Shown here: positions 15,897 to 25,238 of the stretch, piece by piece
How the letters are laid out: every line of letters begins with the position of its first letter
Position numbering within the stretch: position 1 is the stretch's first letter
From: Streptomyces aureoverticillatus
Lineage (GTDB): Bacteria; Actinomycetota; Actinomycetes; Streptomycetales; Streptomycetaceae
Reading direction: 5' to 3'
Assembly: GCF_014649395.1 (NCBI RefSeq)
Contig: NZ_BMSY01000005.1
Location: 248,001-312,000 of the forward strand
DNA length: 64,000 bases
Notes under the pieces: generated by a model
What the model saw: only the letters and a program-made list of their open reading frames with translations
Told to the model about the DNA's origin: nothing
The model's database searches: none
Translations under genes and position numbers: made by a program

Positions 15897-18839
15897 GTGA
15901 TCCGTGACGCCGCTCTGAACCTGCCCGTACGCGAGGCGCTGCCAGCGCTGCGCGCCGCCCTGGAGGGGCCGGGCGCCGCCGTGCTGTGCGCCCCGCCCGG
16001 CACCGGCAAGACCACCCTCGTACCGCTCGCGCTCGCGGGGCTCGCGGACGGCGGGGAAGGGGACGGACACGGTCCGGTACGTCGTGTCGTGGTCGCCGAG
16101 CCCCGGCGCATCGCCGCGCGGGCCGCCGCCCGGCGAATGGCGTGGCTGCTCGGCGAGAAGGTCGGCGAAAGCGTCGGCTACACGGTGCGCGGCGAGCGCG
16201 TGGTGGGGCCGCGCACGCGCGTGGAGGTCGTCACGACCGGTGTCCTGCTCCAACGCCTCCAGCGCGACCAGGAGCTCGCGGGCATCGACGCCGTGGTGAT
16301 CGACGAGTGCCACGAGCGGCATCTGGACGCCGACACGGTCGCGGCCTTCCTGATCGACGTACGCGAGGCGCTGCGCCCGGAGCTGAAGCTGGTGGCGGCG
16401 TCGGCGACCACGGACGCGGAGGGCTGGGCGCGGGTCCTCGGCGGTGCTCCCGTGGTGGCGGCGGCGGGGACCGCGCACCCGGTGGACGTGGTGTGGGCGC
16501 CGCCCGCGCGGCCGGTGCGGCCGCCGCACGGGATGCGCGTGGATCCGGCGCTCCTTACGCATGTGGCGGCGACGGTGCGGCGGGCGCTGCGGGAGCGGGA
16601 CGGGGACGTGCTGTGCTTCCTGCCCGGGGTCGGGGAGATCGGCCGGGTGGCGGGGCAGTTGGGGGACCTGGGCGGGGTCGAGGTGCTTCAGGTGCACGGG
16701 CGGGCGCCGGCGGCCGTGCAGGACGCGGTCCTCGCGGGCGGGGACCGGCGCCGGGTGGTGCTGGCGACGGCGGTGGCCGAGTCGTCCCTGACGGTGCCGG
16801 GCGTGCGGGTCGTGGTGGACTCCGGGCTCGCGCGGGAGCCGCGGGTCGATCATGCGCGGGGCTTGAGTTCCCTCACCACGGTGCGGGCCTCGCAGGCCGC
16901 GGGGCGGCAGCGGGCGGGGCGGGCCGGGCGTGAGGCGCCGGGGGCGGTGTACCGGTGCTGGGCCGAGGCGGAGGACGGGCGGTTGCCGCGCTTCCCCTCC
17001 CCCGAGATCAAGGTGGCCGACCTGACGGCGTTCGCGCTGCAGGCCGCGTGCTGGGGTGACCCCGGGGCGGGCGGGCTCGCCCTGCTCGACGCGCCGCCCG
17101 TCGGGGCGATGGCCGCCGCGCGGGACGTGCTGACGGCGATCGGCGCGGTGGACGGGGCGACGGGGCGGGTCACGGAGCGCGGGGTCCGGCTGTCCCGGGC
17201 GGGGGTGCATCCGCGGCTCGCCCGGGCGCTCCTGGACGCGGCGCCGCGGGTCGGGCCGCGGCGGGCCGCGGAGGCCGTCGCCCTCCTGAGCGAGGAGCCT
17301 CCCCGTGAGTACGGGGACGACCTCGCGTCGGCGCTGCGGGCCGCTCGGCGGGGCGGGGACGCGTACGCCGCGCGCTGGCGGGGCGAGGTGGGCCGCCTCA
17401 CGTCGGCGGCGCGGGCCACGCCCTCGGCCACCACGCCCCCGGCTACGGGGGCCACGCCCTCGGCCGACTCCACGTCGGCCGCCCACGCCGCGCCCCATGC
17501 CGGTGCCACGTCGGCCTCGACCACCGCGTCGGCGCCCGCGCCTTCGGCGCGGGACATTTCCCACCCGCCCGCCCGTTACTCGGAACCGGGGGCACCGAGC
17601 GCCGACGCTCCGGAAGGCGGCGGGACCGCCGCGCACCCGGCCGCAGGCAGCGACAGACGGGCCGACCAGGGCGGTGGGCCGAGGGGCGGTGGCAAGCGGG
17701 GGCGCGTGGAGACCGGCACCGCGGACGGCCTGCGCCCGGAACCGGCGGCAGGGCTGCCCGGCGGCCCCGGAGCCGCTGCGCCCCCGGCCGCCGGTGCCCA
17801 CGCTCCGGGCCGCTCGGCCGACCACCCCACCACGCGGGACGACCTCGTCGTCGGGCTCGTCGCCGCCCTCGCGTTTCCCGAGCGGGTGGCCCGGCGGCAG
17901 GGGGACGGGACGTATCTGATGGTCGGGGGGACGCGGGCCGAGGTGGGGAGTGGGTCCGGGCTCGCGGGGGCGCCGTGGGTCGCGGTGGCGGTGGCCGACC
18001 GGCCGGCGGGGGCGGGGCACGCGCGGGTGCGGCTCGGGGCCGCCGTCGACGAGGACGTCGCCCGCGCGGCCGCCGCGCCGCTGCACGCCGAGCGGGACGA
18101 GGTCGCCTGGGCCGACGGCGGACTCGTCGCGCGGCACGTGGAGCGCCTCGGCGCGGTGGAGCTGGTGGTGCGGCCGCTGCGCGACCCGGACCCCGGTCTC
18201 GTACGGGAAGGACTGCTGGAGGGTCTGCGCCGCGAGGGGCTCGGGCTGCTGCGGTGGGACCGGGACGCCGCCGCCCTGCGCGACCGGCTGCGGTTCCTGC
18301 GGCGGCACCTGGGCGAGCCCTGGCCGGACGTGTCCGACGCGGCGCTCCTGGAGCGGGCCGACGCCTGGCTCGAACCCGAGCTCGGCCGGGCCCGCCGCCG
18401 GGCCGACCTGGGCCGCATCGACGCCGGGAAGGCGCTCACGCGGCTGCTGCCGTGGGCCGGCGGCGAGGCGGCCCGCCTGGACGCGCTGGCGCCGGAGCGC
18501 GTGGAGGTGCCGAGCGGGTCCCGGATCCGCGTCGACTACACGGATCCGGAACGGCCTGTACTCGCCGTGAAATTGCAGGAGATGTTCGGGCTTCAGGACA
18601 CCCCGCGCGTCGCGGGCGTACCGCTGCTGGTGCATCTGCTGTCCCCCGCGGGCCGCCCTGCCGCCGTCACCGCCGACCTCGCCTCCTTCTGGCGCGACGG
18701 CTACCGCTCGGTCCGCGCCGAACTGCGCGGCCGGTATCCGAAGCACCCGTGGCCCGAGGACCCGGCCGCGGCGGCCCCGACCCGCCACACGAAGGCCCGC
18801 CAGGACCGACCGGGCGCCGGCCCGTCGGACATGCCCTAG
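15897..18839 (+). CDS. hrpB: ATP-dependent RNA helicase HrpB with a long disordered insert
   Basis: A 980-residue DEAH-type helicase. Seen: CAPPGTGKTTLVPLAL (31-46, Walker A), VIDECHERHLDAD (134-146, Walker B as DECH), SATT-type motif III as ASATTDAE, LTVPGVRVVVDSGLAREPR and AAGRQRAGRAGR (motif VI, about 334-345), then the HrpB C-terminal region. Typical HrpB is about 800-850 residues. Here residues about 503-646 are an Ala/Thr/Pro/Gly/Ser-rich stretch without structure, between the helicase core and the C-terminal part. The GTG at 15897 follows GAGGGC. The gene ends in a 4-bp overlap (CTAG) with the converging DUF3068 gene. Confidence 0.92.
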   Translation: MIRDAALNLPVREALPALRAALEGPGAAVLCAPPGTGKTTLVPLALAGLADGGEGDGHGPVRRVVVAEPRRIAARAAARRMAWLLGEKVGESVGYTVRGERVVGPRTRVEVVTTGVLLQRLQRDQELAGIDAVVIDECHERHLDADTVAAFLIDVREALRPELKLVAASATTDAEGWARVLGGAPVVAAAGTAHPVDVVWAPPARPVRPPHGMRVDPALLTHVAATVRRALRERDGDVLCFLPGVGEIGRVAGQLGDLGGVEVLQVHGRAPAAVQDAVLAGGDRRRVVLATAVAESSLTVPGVRVVVDSGLAREPRVDHARGLSSLTTVRASQAAGRQRAGRAGREAPGAVYRCWAEAEDGRLPRFPSPEIKVADLTAFALQAACWGDPGAGGLALLDAPPVGAMAAARDVLTAIGAVDGATGRVTERGVRLSRAGVHPRLARALLDAAPRVGPRRAAEAVALLSEEPPREYGDDLASALRAARRGGDAYAARWRGEVGRLTSAARATPSATTPPATGATPSADSTSAAHAAPHAGATSASTTASAPAPSARDISHPPARYSEPGAPSADAPEGGGTAAHPAAGSDRRADQGGGPRGGGKRGRVETGTADGLRPEPAAGLPGGPGAAAPPAAGAHAPGRSADHPTTRDDLVVGLVAALAFPERVARRQGDGTYLMVGGTRAEVGSGSGLAGAPWVAVAVADRPAGAGHARVRLGAAVDEDVARAAAAPLHAERDEVAWADGGLVARHVERLGAVELVVRPLRDPDPGLVREGLLEGLRREGLGLLRWDRDAAALRDRLRFLRRHLGEPWPDVSDAALLERADAWLEPELGRARRRADLGRIDAGKALTRLLPWAGGEAARLDALAPERVEVPSGSRIRVDYTDPERPVLAVKLQEMFGLQDTPRVAGVPLLVHLLSPAGRPAAVTADLASFWRDGYRSVRAELRGRYPKHPWPEDPAAAAPTRHTKARQDRPGAGPSDMP

Positions 18840-19843
18840 ATGTTGACCGGCTCGGGTGCGGGGTCGTTCGCCGCGGTGGGGGCCGGGTCGCCCGGCCTGC
18901 GGCCGCGGGACTCCAGCCAGAGGGAGAGCGCGAGCAGCAGCGCGCCGAGGACGAGCAGCCCCCAGGGCAGGTATGACGTCATGAGCAGCACCAGGACGCG
19001 CTGGGACTTGACCAGGTCGACCGTGTGCCGGATGTAGTCCTCGCGCATCTTCACGTGCCCGGCGAAGACCGTGACCTTGTCGCGGCCGCCGAGGAGAGTG
19101 CCGCCGCGCAGTTCGTTCTTCTGGATCTCCTCGCCGTAGACGGGGGCTCCGGTGGTCGGGTCGACCCAGAATTTGCGGACCGTGGTGTACCAGCGGGTGG
19201 TGCCGGTCTTGGCGAGGGACTGCGGAGTGATGCCCTTGACCGGCATCGTCTTGGGGAAGGGGACCTTGGTCCAGGGGATGGTCTGCTCGAAGTAGTAGAC
19301 CTTCAGGCCGCGGAAGTCCTGGGTGCCCTTGTAGTGGATGGGCCTGGTGACGCGGGCCTGCGCGTCGAAGTACTCGTAGTCGCGCTTCTCGGTCAGGAAG
19401 GGCCACTTGAACTCGATGCCCTCGCGCTTGACGGGGTCGCCGTCGACCATCTCGCCGGTCGCGTGGACGGGTTCCTGGCTGTGGGCGTCGAAGATGTAGC
19501 GCTCGGGGATCTTGGAGACCATCTTGCCCTCGGAGTCCTGGACGTAGGAGAGGGCGTCCCAGACGACGACGTCGCGGGAAGAGTCCCCATCGTTCCTCTC
19601 GATCTTCTCCGACGCCTCCACGTTGCCCTTGAGGGTCTGCACGATGGTGACCTTGTCGACCTTCTTGGCCTTCATCGAGCCGTAGTCGATGAGCGTCGGG
19701 TTCTTCGCCTCCAGGACCGCCTCCTGGTACTGGCTCGGCGGGATCTTGGCGAGGCGCGGGAAGGCGTACCAGCGCATCAGCGGTGACATGGCCGCGCAGA
19801 ACACGGCGAAGGCGAGCAGGACCAGGCTGGCCTTGCGGCGCAT
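18836..19843 (-). CDS. DUF3068 (PorA-like) membrane protein
   Basis: A 335-residue protein with an N-terminal membrane helix (about 4-21, KASLVLLAFAVFCAAMSPLM), a large extracytoplasmic beta-rich domain (about 30-280) containing IPERYIFDAHSQEPVHATGE, DYEYFDAQARVTRPIHYKG and VYYFEQTIPWTKVPFPKTMP, and a C-terminal helix (about 290-312, VLVLLMTSYLPWGLLVLGAL) with a basic tail. This layout and these motifs match DUF3068, a family grouped with corynebacterial PorA only by name. Role unknown; an envelope protein is likely. A 44-residue membrane peptide lies 11 bp upstream on the same strand. Confidence 0.85.
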   Translation of the reverse strand: MRRKASLVLLAFAVFCAAMSPLMRWYAFPRLAKIPPSQYQEAVLEAKNPTLIDYGSMKAKKVDKVTIVQTLKGNVEASEKIERNDGDSSRDVVVWDALSYVQDSEGKMVSKIPERYIFDAHSQEPVHATGEMVDGDPVKREGIEFKWPFLTEKRDYEYFDAQARVTRPIHYKGTQDFRGLKVYYFEQTIPWTKVPFPKTMPVKGITPQSLAKTGTTRWYTTVRKFWVDPTTGAPVYGEEIQKNELRGGTLLGGRDKVTVFAGHVKMREDYIRHTVDLVKSQRVLVLLMTSYLPWGLLVLGALLLALSLWLESRGRRPGDPAPTAANDPAPEPVNI

Positions 19844-19854
19844 CTCGGCCCTCC

Positions 19855-19989
19855 CTACGGGTGCTTGGGGACGGTGGTGAGCAGCGGCTCGGGCGAGGTC
19901 TCGCCGGGCGGGGCCCCGATCGCGGTGATCGTCAGGACCAGGGCGAGGGCGACGGCGAGACCGGTGGCGGCTGCGATGAGGGCACGCAT
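19855..19989 (-). CDS. Small SPW_0924-type membrane peptide
   Basis: A 44-residue protein: MRALIAAATGLAVALALVLT (one membrane helix, 3-24) then TAIGAPPGETSPEPLLTTVP and a short basic end. It resembles the Streptomyces SPW_0924 family of tiny conserved proteins, recalled from memory. The ATG at 19989 was chosen because the helix starts directly there. The neighbouring DUF3068 gene starts 11 bp further on, so the two are probably one operon and may work together in the envelope. Function unknown. Confidence 0.65.
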   Translation of the reverse strand: MRALIAAATGLAVALALVLTITAIGAPPGETSPEPLLTTVPKHP

Positions 19990-20172
19990 GCGGGGCCTCC
20001 CGGGGCGGCTGGCGGCCGGCGGCTCACGACTGACGGCCGGAACTGACTGTTCGTCAGGGCGGGGGCACCGTAGCAACGCGGGAGCGAGATGAGAACACGT
20101 TGCACACGCACTCGGCCGTACGACGACGGCGGTGTGCCGACGGCCCTGCGACGGCGGCCGTACGACGGCAAA

Positions 20173-20216
20173 CGAGGACCGCCCCCGTGCCGTGGGTGGC
20201 GCGGGGGCGGTCCTCG
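20173..20216 (-). terminator. Terminator after the lytic transglycosylase gene
   Basis: CGAGGACCGCCCCCG (20173-20187) pairs perfectly with CGGGGGCGGTCCTCG (20202-20216), a 15-bp stem with a 14-nt loop. It lies 20 bp beyond the stop of the transglycosylase. Confidence 0.85.
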
Positions 20217-20236
20217 TACGGGCGTCGGTGGTCCGG

Positions 20237-22018
20237 TCAGCCGGTGGGCGTCGCGCTGGGGCTGGTGCTCGGCGTCGCGCTGGGCGTGCTCGCGGGCGCC
20301 TCGACCTCCAGCTTGACGGTGAGCGTGGCGCCGCCGTTGGTGACGATGCGCAGGAGGTACGTCCCGGTGGCGTCGTCGGCGTACATCTTCGGCAGCAGCA
20401 GCTTGCCGTTCGCGTCGGTCTTCAGGCCCTTGAGGGTGCGCACCGGCTTGCCGGCGGCGTCCTTGAAGTAGGGGCCCTTGTCGTTCGCGGTCGGGTTGGC
20501 CGCCGACTTGATCATCGTGGCGGTGGCGGCGACGCCCGCGGCGCTCTCGCCCTTGTACGTCGCCTTGACCTCCACCCGGTCGGCGAACTCCTTGCCGGGC
20601 GCGCAGACCAGCGCCTTGTCGCTGGTGCGTACGACGGCGTCGGCGCGGCGCCCGGTGACGGTCGCGGGGACTTCGACGGCGGTCAGGGAGCGGTCCACGA
20701 CGCGGGCGCGGACCGTGAACTCGCCGGTCTTCTCGCCCGCCTGGAGGACGGGTGCCGTGGCGGTGCCGGTGCCGGTCGTGGTGACGGTGACGCTGCGCGC
20801 GCCGCCCTCGAACCGGGTGTCCGTGTCGCCCGAGACGGTGAAGCGCACCTTGACCTTGGCCACGCCGCGGCCGGAGCCGGTCTCCGCCCTGGCCGCGACC
20901 CGCCCGGCGAAGGCGTCGCCCGCGTTCGCGGTGAGCTCGGCGGCACCCGCGTTCTCCAGGCGGGCGACCTGGTCGGAGGGCTTGGGGGGCTCGGGCGGCT
21001 TCGGGGGCTTGGAGTCGCCGGGACCGGGCGGGCGCGGGGTCTCGGAGCCGTTTCCGGGCTTGCCGGGCTTCTGCGACTCGTCGGGCTTCTTGCTCGGCGG
21101 CTCGGGCCTGGGCTTGGGCAGCGGCTTCGGCGGCGTGGTGGAGGGCGGGGTGGGCCGGGTGCTCGGGCCGGGCGTCGGCCGGTTCTCGTCGCTGCGGTCG
21201 CCCGGGAGCGAGCCGGTGCCGTCGGGGATCTCGTGGGTGCCCTTGCGGTAGTACTCCAGCCACGACAGGACCGTGTCCAGGTACTCCGTCGAGCGGTTGT
21301 AGCTGAGGATCGCGGCGTGCAGGTCGTCCTCGACGGCGAGGTCGCGGCCGTTCGCGCACAGGTAGTGGGCGGCGCCGAGCGCGGCGTCGTAGATGTTGTT
21401 GGGGTCCTTCTTGCCGTCGGCGTTGCCGTCCTGCTGCCAGTTCTCCCACGTGGAGGGGATGAACTGCATGGGGCCGACGGCGCGGTCGTGCGTGGTGTCG
21501 CCGTCGAAGGCGCCGCCGTCGGTGTCGGTGATCTTCGCGAAGCCGTTGCCGTCGAGGACCGGGCCGAGGATCGGCGTGAGCGTCGTGCCGTCGGCGTCGA
21601 CGCGGCCGCCGCGGGCCTGGCCCGACTCGACCTTGCCGATGGCGGCGAGCAGTTCCCAGGGCAGGTTGCAGCCGGGCCGGGACGTGCGCACGGCCGCTTC
21701 GGCCTTCTTGTACGCGTCCAGGACCGTGGCCGGCAGGCCCGCTTCGGGGTCGCCGGTGCCCACGCCGCCACCGCCGGGCTTGGCGGTCGGCGGGACGGGG
21801 CTCTCCAGGGGCGGCAGGTCCGTGTAGTACGGCGAGTTGCCGGTGGCGGAATCGCCGTCGGGCGACGGCGAGGAGTCCGCGGCGCCCGCCCGGTCGTCAC
21901 GTCCCTGGTCGGTCGTCACGCCCGGGGCCTGCGAGGCGGCGAGGGCCGCCACCGCCGCGGCGGCGACCGCGGTGGTCACCGCGGTCCTGCGCATCCGCTT
22001 GCCGAATACCGCCGCCAT
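20237..22018 (-). CDS. Secreted lytic transglycosylase with Pro-rich linker and Ig-like domains
   Basis: A 593-residue exported protein that should cleave peptidoglycan glycan strands. Basic start and Ala-rich signal (9-30). The SLT-type goose-lysozyme-like domain spans about 95-260: WELLAAIGKVESGQ with catalytic Glu131, then GPMQFIPSTWENW and HDAAILSYNRS-like helices. A Pro/Lys/Ser-rich spacer (about 285-355) follows, consistent with spanning the wall. Two beta-sandwich regions come next (about 355-450 and 460-570), resembling bacterial Ig or invasin-like repeats, and a Thr/Ser/Pro tail ends the protein. The ATG at 22018 has AAGGGGAGGG upstream. A role in wall remodelling is likely. Confidence 0.88.
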   Translation of the reverse strand: MAAVFGKRMRRTAVTTAVAAAAVAALAASQAPGVTTDQGRDDRAGAADSSPSPDGDSATGNSPYYTDLPPLESPVPPTAKPGGGGVGTGDPEAGLPATVLDAYKKAEAAVRTSRPGCNLPWELLAAIGKVESGQARGGRVDADGTTLTPILGPVLDGNGFAKITDTDGGAFDGDTTHDRAVGPMQFIPSTWENWQQDGNADGKKDPNNIYDAALGAAHYLCANGRDLAVEDDLHAAILSYNRSTEYLDTVLSWLEYYRKGTHEIPDGTGSLPGDRSDENRPTPGPSTRPTPPSTTPPKPLPKPRPEPPSKKPDESQKPGKPGNGSETPRPPGPGDSKPPKPPEPPKPSDQVARLENAGAAELTANAGDAFAGRVAARAETGSGRGVAKVKVRFTVSGDTDTRFEGGARSVTVTTTGTGTATAPVLQAGEKTGEFTVRARVVDRSLTAVEVPATVTGRRADAVVRTSDKALVCAPGKEFADRVEVKATYKGESAAGVAATATMIKSAANPTANDKGPYFKDAAGKPVRTLKGLKTDANGKLLLPKMYADDATGTYLLRIVTNGGATLTVKLEVEAPASTPSATPSTSPSATPTG

Positions 22019-22243
22019 GTCCGTGAATCCCTCCCCTTGACGACCCTGTCCTGTGCCGTCCCTGCGTTGCGGCGCCCGCGCGCCCTCCGGGGACGACTCA
22101 GGCGACACTACGACAACTTCCAGAGCCCAGACACCTGTTCACGCCCGATTTTCCCGGGTTGGTGCGTCACAGCCCTGTCCCGATCCCTGGTTGTTCCGCC
22201 CCGGATCCTTCTCGTTCACCGAAGGCTTGTCCAGGCCGCGCTC

Positions 22244-22323
22244 AGCGCTTCGCTGATGTGCGGTGCGCACGTGCGGGCCGTCAGTGGCTGGTCGCGCAGT
22301 TCCCCGCGCCCCTTCAGGCCGCG
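22244..22323. repeat. Intergenic repeat family I, copy B
   Basis: AGCGCTTCGCTGATGTGCGG followed by GGCTGGTCGCGCAGTTCCCC and GCGCCCCTT. It lies just beyond the stop of polA and upstream of the transglycosylase. In the rest of the 22019-22355 gap I see no gene and no clear riboswitch. Confidence 0.85.
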
Positions 22324-22355
22324 CTTCCGGCACCCGAACAACCCCCGGCCGGAGG

Positions 22356-25115
22356 CTAATGTGCCGCCGACTCCCAGTCGGGACCCACGCCCACCGACAC
22401 ATCCAGCGGCGCGCGCAGCGACACCGCCCCGGCCATCTCCCGGCGGACGAGCTCCTCGACCGCCGCCCGCTCTCCGGGGGCGATCTCCAGGACGATTTCG
22501 TCGTGGACCTGGAGCAGCATCCGCGAGGTCAGCTTCGCCTCCGTCAGCGCCCGGTGCACGTTCAGCATGGCGATCTTGACGATGTCAGCGGCCGTCCCCT
22601 GGATCGGCGCGTTCAGCGCCATCCGCTCGGCCATCTCGCGCCGCTGCCGGTTGTCGCTGTTGAGGTCGGGCAGATAGCGACGGCGGCCGAGCATCGTCTC
22701 CGTGTACCCCGTGGCGCGGGCGTCGTCGACGACGCGGCGGAGATAGTCGCGGACGCCGCCGAAGCGCTCGAAGTACGTGTCCATCAGGGCGCGGGCCTCC
22801 GCCGCCTCGATGCCGAGCTGCTGCGAGAGGCCGAACGCCGACAGGCCGTACGCCAAGCCGTACGACATGGCCTTGATCTTGCGGCGCATCTCGGCGTCCA
22901 CCGCGGAGCGCTCCACGCCGAACACCTGGGAGGCGACAGTGGTGTGCAGGTCCTCGCCGGAGGTGAACGCCTCGATGAGGCCCTCGTCCTCCGACAGGTG
23001 CGCCATGACGCGCAGTTCGATCTGGCTGTAGTCGGCGGTCATCAGGGACTCGAAGCCCTCGCCGACGACGAAGCCGCGGCGGATGGCGCGGCCCTCGTCG
23101 GTGCGCACCGGGATGTTCTGCAGGTTCGGGTCCGTCGACGACAGGCGGCCGGTGGCGGCCACCGTCTGGTTGTACGTCGTGTGGATGCGGCCGTCCGCGG
23201 CGATCGACTTGACCAGGCCCTCGACGGTGACGCGCAGCTTGGCCTGCTCGCGGTGGCGGAGCATGATCACGGGCAGTTCGTTGTCCGTCTGGGCGGCGAG
23301 CCAGGCCAGCGCGTCGGCGTCCGTGGTGTACCCCGTCTTGGTCTTCTTCGTCTTGGGCAGGCCCAGCTCGCCGAAGAGGACTTCCTGGAGCTGCTTGGGC
23401 GAGCCGAGGTTGAACTCGTGGCCCGCCGCGGCGTGCGCTTCCTTCACGGCCTGCTGCACGGCGCCCGCGAACTGCTGCTCCATGGCCTCCAGATGGGCGC
23501 GGTCCGCCGCGATGCCGTACCGCTCCAGGCGGGCCAGGAGGGTGGAGGTGGGCAGCTCGATGTCCTTGAGGAGGTCGGCGGCGTTCACCTCCTTGAGGCG
23601 GTCGCCGAAGGCCGTGCCCAGGTCGAGGATGGTGCGGGCCTGCACCATCAGCGCGTCGGCCTCGGCACCCTCGTCCTCGGTGCCGAACGCGAGCTGGCCG
23701 TCGGCCGCCCCGGCGGGCACCAGCTCTCGGCCCAGATACTCCAGGGACAGCGCGTCCAGGTCGAAGGAGCGGCGGCCGGGCTTGACCAGATAGGCCGCGA
23801 GCGCGGTGTCCATGGTGATGCCGTCGACGCTCCAGCCGTGCTCGGCGAAGACCCGCATGACGCCCTTGGCGTTGTTCAGGACCTTGGGCTTCTTGGGGTC
23901 GGCGAGCCAGGCCGCGAAGGCGTTCTCGTCGGCCTCGTCGAGCCCCGCCGGGTCGAACCAGGCCGCCGCGCCGGCGGCCGCGGCGAGCGCGACCTCCGTG
24001 ACGGAGCCGGTGCCCAGCTGCCAGGTGTCGACCGTGGCCAGGCCGAGCACCGCCTTGCCGTGCTCGGCGAGCCAGGGGGCGAGCTCGCCGGCGCCGAGCA
24101 CCGAACCGTCCAGGTCGATGCCCTCGGCGGGAGGGGCCTCCTCGGCCTCCTCGGCGCCCGGGTCCACGGCGAGCAGCCGCTCCCGCAGCGAGGGGTTGCG
24201 GATCTCCAGGGTGTCCAGGACCATCGCGACGCCCTTGCGGTCGTACGCCGCGCGGGCCAGGTCCTCGACCGTCTTGGGCAGCTCCACGTCACGCACCATC
24301 TCCGTGAGACGGCGGTTCAGCTTCACCGCCTCCAGGTGGTCGCGGAAATTCTGCCCGGCCTTGCCCTTGACCTCGTCGGCGCGCTCGACCAGCTCCGCGA
24401 ACGAACCGAACTGGTTGATCCACTTCGCGGCCGTCTTCTCACCGACACCGGGGATGCCCGGGAGGTTGTCCGACGGGTCGCCGCGCAGCGCCGCGAAGTC
24501 CGGATACTGGCTGGGGGTGAGGCCGTACTTCTCCTCGACCTTCTCCGGGGTGAAGCGCGTCAGCTCCGAGACGCCCTTCGTCGGATACAGCACCGTCACG
24601 TGGTCGCTGATCAACTGGAAGGAGTCACGGTCACCGGTGACGATCAGGACCTCGAAGCCGGCCGCCTCGGCCTGGGTGGCGAGCGTGGCGATGACGTCGT
24701 CCGCCTCGAAGCCGTCGACCGCGAAGCGCACCGCGTTCATCGCGTCGAGCAGCTCGCCGATCAGCTCGACCTGGCCCTTGAACTCGTCGGGGGTCTTGGA
24801 GCGGTTCGCCTTGTACTCCGTGAACTCCTCGGAGCGCCAGGTCTTGCGCGAGACGTCGAAGGCCACCGCGAAGTGCGTGGGCGCCTCGTCGCGCAGCGTG
24901 TTCGCCAGCATCGACGCGAAGCCGTAGATCGCGTTCGTCGGCTGGCCCGTCGCCGTCGTGAAATTCTCCGCGGGCAGCGCGAAGAACGCCCGATACGCCA
25001 GGGAGTGCCCGTCCATGAGGAGCAGGCGCGGGCGCTCGCCGCCGGTGGTCGGGGTCGCCTTCTTCGCCGTCTTCCCGGCGGGCGCGGACTTCTTCTTCGC
25101 TGCTGTTTCTGCCAC
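22356..25115 (-). CDS. polA: DNA polymerase I
   Basis: A 919-residue family A DNA polymerase for Okazaki-fragment processing and repair. The Lys/Ala-rich start (about 1-28) precedes the 5'-3' exonuclease domain (LLLMDGHSLAYRAFFALP, VAFDVSRKTWR, VTGDRDSFQLI, GIPGVGEKTAAKW). The middle domain has the 3'-5' exonuclease fold but lacks the ExoI Asp-x-Glu (it reads VLGLATVDTWQLG), so proofreading is probably absent, as in other actinobacterial Pol I. Polymerase motifs: A DYSQIELRVMAHLS, B RKIKAMSYGLAYG, C LQVHDEIVLE. The GTG at 25115 follows a G-rich site; the open frame further upstream is antisense to the next gene. Confidence 0.97.
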   Translation of the reverse strand: MAETAAKKKSAPAGKTAKKATPTTGGERPRLLLMDGHSLAYRAFFALPAENFTTATGQPTNAIYGFASMLANTLRDEAPTHFAVAFDVSRKTWRSEEFTEYKANRSKTPDEFKGQVELIGELLDAMNAVRFAVDGFEADDVIATLATQAEAAGFEVLIVTGDRDSFQLISDHVTVLYPTKGVSELTRFTPEKVEEKYGLTPSQYPDFAALRGDPSDNLPGIPGVGEKTAAKWINQFGSFAELVERADEVKGKAGQNFRDHLEAVKLNRRLTEMVRDVELPKTVEDLARAAYDRKGVAMVLDTLEIRNPSLRERLLAVDPGAEEAEEAPPAEGIDLDGSVLGAGELAPWLAEHGKAVLGLATVDTWQLGTGSVTEVALAAAAGAAAWFDPAGLDEADENAFAAWLADPKKPKVLNNAKGVMRVFAEHGWSVDGITMDTALAAYLVKPGRRSFDLDALSLEYLGRELVPAGAADGQLAFGTEDEGAEADALMVQARTILDLGTAFGDRLKEVNAADLLKDIELPTSTLLARLERYGIAADRAHLEAMEQQFAGAVQQAVKEAHAAAGHEFNLGSPKQLQEVLFGELGLPKTKKTKTGYTTDADALAWLAAQTDNELPVIMLRHREQAKLRVTVEGLVKSIAADGRIHTTYNQTVAATGRLSSTDPNLQNIPVRTDEGRAIRRGFVVGEGFESLMTADYSQIELRVMAHLSEDEGLIEAFTSGEDLHTTVASQVFGVERSAVDAEMRRKIKAMSYGLAYGLSAFGLSQQLGIEAAEARALMDTYFERFGGVRDYLRRVVDDARATGYTETMLGRRRYLPDLNSDNRQRREMAERMALNAPIQGTAADIVKIAMLNVHRALTEAKLTSRMLLQVHDEIVLEIAPGERAAVEELVRREMAGAVSLRAPLDVSVGVGPDWESAAH

Positions 25116-25238
25116 GCCCCCGATCCTGCCACGCCCCACTGACACTCCGGTCCTCCGCAGCCCGGGCAGCGGCTGTGTCAGTCGTGCGTGGGAGGATCGG
25201 AGACGTACGTCACGTATGCGCTCGAAGAGGAGCAGGCC

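Noticed and set aside
15594..19406. Very long minus-strand open frame opposite hrpB
   Set aside because: Low-complexity Arg/Pro/Gly sequence without domains; hrpB on the other strand has all its motifs.
22019..22260. Cyclic-di-AMP (ydaO) riboswitch upstream of the transglycosylase
   Set aside because: Expected for some Streptomyces wall-hydrolase genes, but its conserved sequence elements were not recognisable here.
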